From the NCBI GenBank assembly GCA_003140315.1, contig PLJS01000313.1:127-39928 (forward strand): DNA of 39,802 nucleotides, in the 5' to 3' direction. Source of the stretch: Hyphomicrobiales bacterium. GTDB lineage: Bacteria > Pseudomonadota > Alphaproteobacteria > Rhizobiales > Xanthobacteraceae. Position numbers and translations under genes: made by a program. A model generated the notes under the pieces. The model had not been told where the DNA came from, did no database searches, and saw only the letters and a list, made by a program, of their open reading frames with translations. Shown here piece by piece: positions 36,096 to 39,802 of this stretch. How positions within the stretch are numbered: position 1 is the stretch's first letter; every line of letters starts with the position of its first letter.

Positions 36096-37199
36096 ATGCC
36101 TTCTGTCGGTGACAAGACGATCGCTTCTGAAGGAATGGATGCCCTCAACCTGGGCTTACCGGTAACCATCATAACCGGATTCTTGGGTAGCGGTAAAACC
36201 ACCCTTCTCAATCACATTCTTTCCAATCAAGAGGGATTGAAAACAGCCGTCCTCGTCAATGAATTCGGAGAGATCGGCATCGATGGCGAGCTGATTGTCG
36301 CCACCGACGACAATGTCGTCGAACTCAGCAACGGCTGCGTCTGCTGCACGATCAACGAGGACTTGGTACAGGCGGTTTATAAGATCCTGGAACGCCGGGA
36401 AGCAATTGATTATCTCGTCGTTGAAACCACGGGCTTAGCCGATCCGCTGCCGGTGGCCATGACCTTTTTGGGAACCGAGTTGCGCGGGATGACCCGCCTC
36501 GACTCTATTGTAACTCTGGTCGACTGCGCGAACTACAGCTTGGATTTGTTCAACTCCGACGCGGCCTATAGCCAGATCGTCAACGGCGACGTGATCGTTC
36601 TGAATAAGATTGATCTGGTCGACGAAGCTGTTGTAAATTCGATCGAGACTAAAGTTCGAGATATCACGAAAAGTGCTCGAATCCTGCGCACCAAGAACTC
36701 AAAAGTACCGTTGCCTTTGATTTTGAGCGTCGGCCTATTTGAATCGGAACGCTATTTTGAGGCGGCCGGCGACCACGGGAACCATGTTCATGGGAAAGCT
36801 GAGCATCATCACGAGCACGGCCATGGCCACGACGCCGATCATATTGGTCATCGGCCTAGCCACCTCGAAAACGATGGATTTAGCTCTGTTTCTTTTAAAA
36901 GCGACAAGCCGTTTCATATTGGTAAGTTTCAGCACTTCCTGGAAACACTGGCGCCCCATGAAGTGTTCAGGGCCAAGGGAATCATTTGGTTTAAAGAAAG
37001 CCCTCGGCGCCATATTTTTCACCTGAGCGGCAAGCGCTTTACCTTCGAGACCAGCGAATGGCGGGGAGAAAAACAGACCCAATTGGTGTTGATTGGCCAA
37101 GCGCTGGATCGGCGAACGCTTCACGATCAAATTGAAGAATGCCTGGCCGCACCTGGAGAGACCGAGGTCGCGCAATTGCGAGGCAAGAAGGACCTCTGA
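36096..37199 (+). CDS. CobW/COG0523 family GTP-binding metal chaperone
   Basis: The 367-residue protein is a COG0523 GTPase, a family that inserts or handles zinc and other metals. It has Walker A GFLGSGKTT at about 28-36, the metal-binding GCVCC at 80-84, switch-like ETTGLADP, and NKID for guanine. A histidine-rich loop (about 226-250, with HHHEHGHGH) can hold zinc, and a C-terminal CobW_C domain follows (FHIGKFQHFLETLAP ... GIIWFKESPRRHIFHLSGKR). The sequence resembles cyanobacterial members more than alphaproteobacterial ones as I remember them, and its codons use A/T at third positions more than the core genes, so I infer transfer. No Zur-like site was recognised upstream. Confidence 0.9.
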   Translation: MPSVGDKTIASEGMDALNLGLPVTIITGFLGSGKTTLLNHILSNQEGLKTAVLVNEFGEIGIDGELIVATDDNVVELSNGCVCCTINEDLVQAVYKILERREAIDYLVVETTGLADPLPVAMTFLGTELRGMTRLDSIVTLVDCANYSLDLFNSDAAYSQIVNGDVIVLNKIDLVDEAVVNSIETKVRDITKSARILRTKNSKVPLPLILSVGLFESERYFEAAGDHGNHVHGKAEHHHEHGHGHDADHIGHRPSHLENDGFSSVSFKSDKPFHIGKFQHFLETLAPHEVFRAKGIIWFKESPRRHIFHLSGKRFTFETSEWRGEKQTQLVLIGQALDRRTLHDQIEECLAAPGETEVAQLRGKKDL

Positions 37200-37230
37200 G
37201 TCTGGACAACTCAGCCACAGCTGAAGGCGG

Positions 37231-37835
37231 TCAGCCAGACGCTCGGGCACCGGGCCTGGAGGCACCGGTCCGCTTGTCGTCCAGACGCGACAGCAGCGTG
37301 TTGGTGTACCAGTTGTTCACAGCGCCGCGCCTGCTCTCCGAGAGCGGTCGTCCGGCTTGAGTGGATCGTCGATGATGATGATGTCGCCGCCGCGACCGGT
37401 CAAAGTCGCCCCCACGGAGGTCGCCATGCGAAAGCCGCGCGCCGTCAGCTCGATCTCGGTCTCGGTGTTCTTCTGGCCGATCCGCGCCTTCGGGAATATG
37501 CGTCGGAACCACGGCGACTCGATCACCGCCCGGAAGTCATTCGCGTGCTTCTTGGCAAGGTCCCCCGAGTAGCTGACGCAGATGATGCGGTGCGTGGGAT
37601 CAAGGCCGAGGACATATGCCTGGAACGCGACCGAGGCCATGATCGACTTGAGCGAACGCGGCGGCAGGTTGATGATCAGTCGGCGGATCGTGCCACGTCG
37701 CACCTGCTCGAGCTTCCAGGCGATCGCCTCGATGTGCCAGGCATCGATGAAGGTCTGGGCGGGGGCAAGCGTCGCAAAGCTCTTGCGCGCGAACGGGCGA
37801 AGGTCCGTCCGCAGAAGCGCATCGAGAATACGCAT
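37231..37835 (-). pseudogene. Phage terminase large subunit, N-terminal fragment with frameshift
   Basis: The reading from the ATG at 37835 (MRILDALLR) is the N-terminal ATPase part of a phage-type terminase large subunit, the motor that packages DNA into capsids. It has the Walker-A-like LPPRSLKS, YSGDLAKKHANDFR and Walker B IIIIDDPLKPDD. Near 37346-37350 the frame shifts: the expected continuation LSESRRGAVNNWY...SRLDDKRTG is in the next frame, consistent with loss of one base. Homology then ends at about 37265, so the nuclease half is gone. It is a phage remnant facing the CobW gene, which begins to its left. Confidence 0.8.
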
Positions 37836-38024
37836 CGGCAACCACGTTATCGGCGAACATGGTGCGCGGCCTTGGCGGTTTAGCGAGGAGGACTACGAGG
37901 CCGCCATCTAGACCATCTCAGGTCTGGGCCACAGTCTCACGGGAAAGGCGATCGATGCATCGTGGGATAAAGGACTTTCGGTGGCGATGCGGCGATGCGG
38001 AGTATCCATTGAGAGGAGCAGCAC

Positions 38025-38237
38025 ATGAGCTTTGCAGCGAGAGTGATGGAAGTCGTTGAGCATCGGCCCGGCATCGCGGACAGACCACTGGCCGAGGCGC
38101 TGGCGTGCAGCGTGCAGCAGGTGAACGGCGAGTGCCGCCACCTTGAGAACCTGGGGCTGCTTTCCCGGAAGAAGGGAGACGGCGAGCCGATTGGCAATTA
38201 CCCCGTGCGGCAACGGCCGACGCTAACCGTCGTGTAA
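38025..38237 (+). CDS. Small winged-helix-like protein
   Basis: The 70-residue protein starts at 38025 with a strong ribosome-binding site (GAGAGGAG, about 6 nt upstream). The sequence (MEVVEHRPGIADRPLAEALACSVQQVNGECRHLENLGLLSRKKG) has the helix-turn-helix spacing of small winged-helix DNA-binding proteins, with the wing near RKKGDGE. I do not recognise a named family. It lies in a block of phage and transposon remnants and may be part of a mobile element. Confidence 0.65.
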   Translation: MSFAARVMEVVEHRPGIADRPLAEALACSVQQVNGECRHLENLGLLSRKKGDGEPIGNYPVRQRPTLTVV

Positions 38238-38414
38238 CGGACATCGCGCGATGGGCCTAGTCGAACAGCCCTGCGGGCCGTCCGATAGGCGCTACCGCTG
38301 ACGCTCGCGATACATCGAACACGCGCAGGAGCGCGCGTCCGATATCCGCCTCGCGTCATGGCAGCACCATATTCGGAGGCGTAGAGTCGCGCTCTAGAAT
38401 CAGAGGAGGCGGCA

Positions 38415-39086
38415 ATGGCCGAAAGCCTCGACGACAAGCTAGCGAAGATTGAGGGCGGCGAACGAACGCTGTTGCAGATGTGCGCCCATTCGATGCCTGC
38501 CGGCGGCAACATGTACCACAGCGATCTCTTTTTGCTCGGCGTTGCCAAGCGGACCGTCGCACTTGCCGACGGCTTCCGCGCGCAAATCGCAGCGAGAAAT
38601 TTTATCTGCGCCGCGACACTCCTCCGAGCGCATCTCGACACCGCGCTCCGACTCTCCGGAGCTACTCTGGTTGCCGATCCGGAAGCATACGCTGATGCCG
38701 TATTCAGCGGTGAACAGGTTGATCGACGCAAGGATCGCGACGGCAACCGCCTGACCGATAGCTATCTCGCCAAGAAGCTATCTGAAAACCAGCCGTGGGT
38801 GCAGAACGTGTACAAGGAGCTGTGCAAGTTCGGACACTTCACGAGCCGCCACATCTTCGCGTCGACGGCCAAGCTCAATGACGAGAACCGGACCGTCCAT
38901 TTTCAAGTCAGCGCGAAAGACCCCCCGCGTCCGGACTCCGACTACTTCGAGGTTGTCGACGCATTCCACGACACGATGCGGATCATCTTTACGTTCGCGG
39001 CAGCATGGCAGACGGCTAAGCGACCGGAACGAATGGCTCCCACGACCCCGAGCAACGATTTCAGCGGCGAGCCGGCCGCTGCCTAG
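38415..39086 (+). CDS. Hypothetical protein, mostly helical
   Basis: The 223-residue reading has an excellent ribosome-binding site (AGGAGG, 6 nt before the ATG). It is soluble and mainly helical: AKIEGGERTLLQMCAHS, then NFICAATLLRAHLDTALRLSG, and FGHFTSRHIFA. The LLRAHLDTALRL pattern and length recall helical DUF5677/HEPN-like proteins sometimes found in accessory or defence regions, but no catalytic RxxxxH motif can be assigned with confidence. It lies between the winged-helix gene and a broken recombinase. Confidence 0.72.
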   Translation: MAESLDDKLAKIEGGERTLLQMCAHSMPAGGNMYHSDLFLLGVAKRTVALADGFRAQIAARNFICAATLLRAHLDTALRLSGATLVADPEAYADAVFSGEQVDRRKDRDGNRLTDSYLAKKLSENQPWVQNVYKELCKFGHFTSRHIFASTAKLNDENRTVHFQVSAKDPPRPDSDYFEVVDAFHDTMRIIFTFAAAWQTAKRPERMAPTTPSNDFSGEPAAA

Positions 39087-39097
39087 CCGAAGTTGAC

Positions 39098-39276
39098 ATG
39101 AAAAAGGACGAGGCGAAGCAAGCGCTGCACCAGCTCTTCGGTGATTGGGCCGACGAGACGAAACAGCCGCGCGAGCCGGGCGCCCATCTGAGTTTCTCGG
39201 CATCTCGGCGCTGGCTCAAATCCTCATGCAGGCGGCCGGCCTCAGCGTCGAGGAGCTTGAAGATGACGAGCGCTGA
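39098..39276 (+). pseudogene. Small ORF preceding the recombinase, possibly frameshifted
   Basis: A frame opens at the ATG at 39098 (MKKDEAKQALHQLFGDWADE), resembling the short proteins often encoded just before transposon-type serine recombinases. After about LSFSASRRWL the same frame runs straight into the recombinase without a stop, which is unlikely to be natural. In another frame a plausible sequence (EFLGISALAQILMQAAGLSV and an acidic end) closes with TGA at 39274-39276, overlapping the recombinase start. This suggests a frameshift or a junction of two fragments. Confidence 0.4.
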
Positions 39277-39802
39277 GCTGATTCCGGCGGTCGTCCTCAA
39301 GAGGAAGGCTGTCGTGTATGTGCGCCAGTCGACGCAATCGCAGGTTATGACCAACCTGGAGAGTAAGCGGCGCCAATATGACCTGGTCGATGTCGCCCGC
39401 CAACGCGGTTTTGTCGATGTTGAAATCATCGATGATGATCTCGGCCGCTCGGCAAGCGGAACGGTGGCACGCCCCGGCTTCGACCGCTTGGTCGCATGGC
39501 TGTGCGCCGGCAAGGTCGGCGCCGTTCTATGCTTCGATGCGTCCAGGCTCGCGCGAAACGGTCGCGATTGGCATCACCTGCTCTAATTATGTGGGCTTGT
39601 CGAAGCCCGCGTCATCGATCTCGACGGCGTCTATAATCCGTGTCGGCCAAATGATCGCCTGCTCCCTGGCATGAAAGGCAGTATCAGCGAGTTCGAGCTC
39701 GGCGTGCTGCGCGCGAGAATGCTGGACGCCGCCCGGTCCAAGGCCAGCCGGGGCGAGCTGCGGCTATCGGTTCCGTTCGGCGTATCCCGCCGGCGGCGGC
39801 CG
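39263..39802 (+). pseudogene. Transposon-type serine recombinase with in-frame stop, truncated by window end
   Basis: The start ATG at 39263 has GAGGAG 8 nt upstream. The N-terminal resolvase domain is clear: KAVVYVRQSTQSQV with the catalytic serine in YVRQS, DDLGRSASGTVARPGFDRLV, and CFDASRLARNGRDWHHLL. The codon after HHLL is TAA (39584-39586), where closely related recombinases have Glu as I recall; the same frame then continues with LCGLVEARVIDLDGVYNPC, KGSISEFELGVLRARMLD and ELRLSVPFG to the end. A single G-to-T change explains the stop, so the protein is probably inactive unless the stop is read through. The rest of the gene lies beyond the window. Confidence 0.85.

Noticed and set aside
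36737-37265. A 176-residue minus-strand frame opposite CobW
   Set aside because: It is a shadow of the CobW gene, which has intact GTPase motifs.
27165-39802. A direct repeat of the tRNA-Ser 3' end as island attachment site
   Set aside because: I found no second copy of the tRNA end within the window; it may lie outside.
1-39802. CRISPR array
   Set aside because: No regularly spaced direct repeats were seen; the repeats present are single palindromic elements.

Overview
The window is GC-rich alphaproteobacterial DNA, most likely from the order Hyphomicrobiales (Rhizobiales), of the Bradyrhizobium/Rhodopseudomonas/Xanthobacteraceae type. I infer this from the gene order (rplU-rpmA ... obgE ... 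proB ... proA-nadD-rsfS-rlmH-envC-ctpA-yibQ), from protein sequences I recognise, and from short palindromic intergenic repeats typical of that group. No database search was run.

Positions 1-26.8 kb are chromosomal core. Most genes lie on the minus strand. From right to left they are rplU and rpmA, a GNAT acetyltransferase, an EamA transporter (plus strand), an unrecognised 1173-residue membrane protein, obgE, a DUF72 protein (plus strand), proB, a glucose dehydrogenase/GH15 pair, leuB and xerC (plus strand), priA, a second EamA transporter (plus strand), several small proteins, proA, nadD, rsfS, rlmH, and the cell-envelope trio envC-ctpA-yibQ. proB and proA, which encode consecutive steps of proline synthesis and are often adjacent, are separated here by about 10 kb. 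Three palindromic repeats sit at gene ends. One appears to supply the only possible start region of nadD, and another supplies the leuB stop codon.

A tRNA-Ser(CGA) at 27100-27189 marks the change to accessory DNA. Just beyond it is a truncated amidohydrolase. From 27.5 to 35.9 kb lies a catabolic-looking cluster: two family III CoA-transferases, a glutathione transferase, a 2-hydroxychromene-2-carboxylate isomerase-like protein, an amidohydrolase, a LysR regulator, a CitE/HpcH-type CoA-ester lyase and an orphan Bug/TctC solute-binding protein. The LysR/lyase intergenic region has a perfect 8-5-8 palindrome with a T-N11-A core, about 66 bp before the start site expected from a TTGACA-17-CAAAAT promoter. 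This is the layout of a LysR-controlled promoter. I infer an inducible pathway that activates an organic acid to its CoA thioester and cleaves it; the substrate is unknown.

The right end (36-39.8 kb) is a patchwork of mobile DNA: a cyanobacterial-looking CobW-family GTPase, a frameshifted and truncated phage terminase large subunit, two small unrecognised genes, and a serine recombinase interrupted by one in-frame TAA and cut by the window end.
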